Of a stretch of DNA of 15,276 bases, positions 15,224-15,276 are shown piece by piece. Source of the DNA: Firmicutes bacterium UBA1065 (lineage in GTDB: Bacteria; Bacillota; Clostridia; Tissierellales; Sedimentibacteraceae). The notes beneath the pieces are model-generated. The model was given only the letters and a program-made list of their open reading frames with translations, did not search any database and was not told the origin of the DNA. The position numbers and the translations under genes were made by a program. The stretch spans positions 1-15,276 of the forward strand of contig DCDC01000102.1 of the NCBI GenBank assembly GCA_002316225.1, read 5' to 3'. Position 1 is the stretch's first letter; each line of letters opens with the position of its first letter.

Positions 15224-15276
15224 ATTGCCCGTAATGTCTATTTTTATTTGTATAATGTAAATGATACTCTAAAAGT

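Noticed and set aside
15225..15256. TTGCCC and TATAAT near the right edge as a promoter for a next gene
   Set aside because: The spacing is 20 bp and the -35 overlaps the terminator tail region; no downstream start is visible within the window.

Overview
The window reads as chromosomal DNA of a low-GC, anaerobic, probably endospore-forming Firmicute (Clostridia/Tissierellia-like). This is inferred from AGGAGG-type ribosome binding sites, A/T-rich intergenic DNA, a GerM-type lipoprotein, an EFR1-type flavodoxin/ferredoxin protein, an acetate-kinase-family enzyme and a MacAB/YknXYZ-like exporter. I see no rRNA, tRNA, CRISPR array, transposase or phage gene.

Layout. (1) 1-434: 3' end of a NitT/TauT-type ABC substrate-binding protein and its terminator. 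(2) 582-2537, minus strand: pgeF/ylmD-like laccase-domain gene followed by a gerM-like lipoprotein gene. (3) 2793-4157, plus: MocR-type GntR/aminotransferase regulator, overlapping tail-to-tail by 35 bp with (4) 4123-6846, minus: a type IIA Ca2+-transporting P-type ATPase. (5) 7023-7835, plus: an EFR1-like flavodoxin/2[4Fe-4S] protein that appears to start at ATT, facing (6) 7854-9278, minus: a COG2509-like FAD oxidoreductase. A perfect 15-bp hairpin separates the two, with the EFR1 stop codon in its loop. (7) 13745-9505, minus: a tight three-gene operon of ABC ATPase, double-FtsX permease and HlyD/MacA-like adaptor. (8) 13962-15155, plus: a divergent acetate-kinase-like gene with its own sigma-A promoter and terminator.

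Intergenic DNA carries a dispersed repeat family: units with a TGTCATCCTGAG-like head and a GAAGGATCTCATGAG palindromic core at 449-490, 543-567, 2581-2626, 9328-9365 and 9376-9423. There is also a separate 60-bp element present twice in inverted orientation (2628-2687 and 9426-9485, 57/60 identical) bracketing the MocR-ATPase-EFR1-FAD block. No gene-free stretch exceeds 300 bases.

How the genes work together: the exporter genes form one transport machine, and pgeF and gerM are co-directional and both linked to cell-wall or spore biology. The other genes look like independent housekeeping or redox units. Nothing here is clearly a new defence or biosynthetic system. The most notable points are the ATT start of the EFR1-like gene, the altered nucleotide-binding motif of the acetate-kinase homologue, and the inverted repeat pair.
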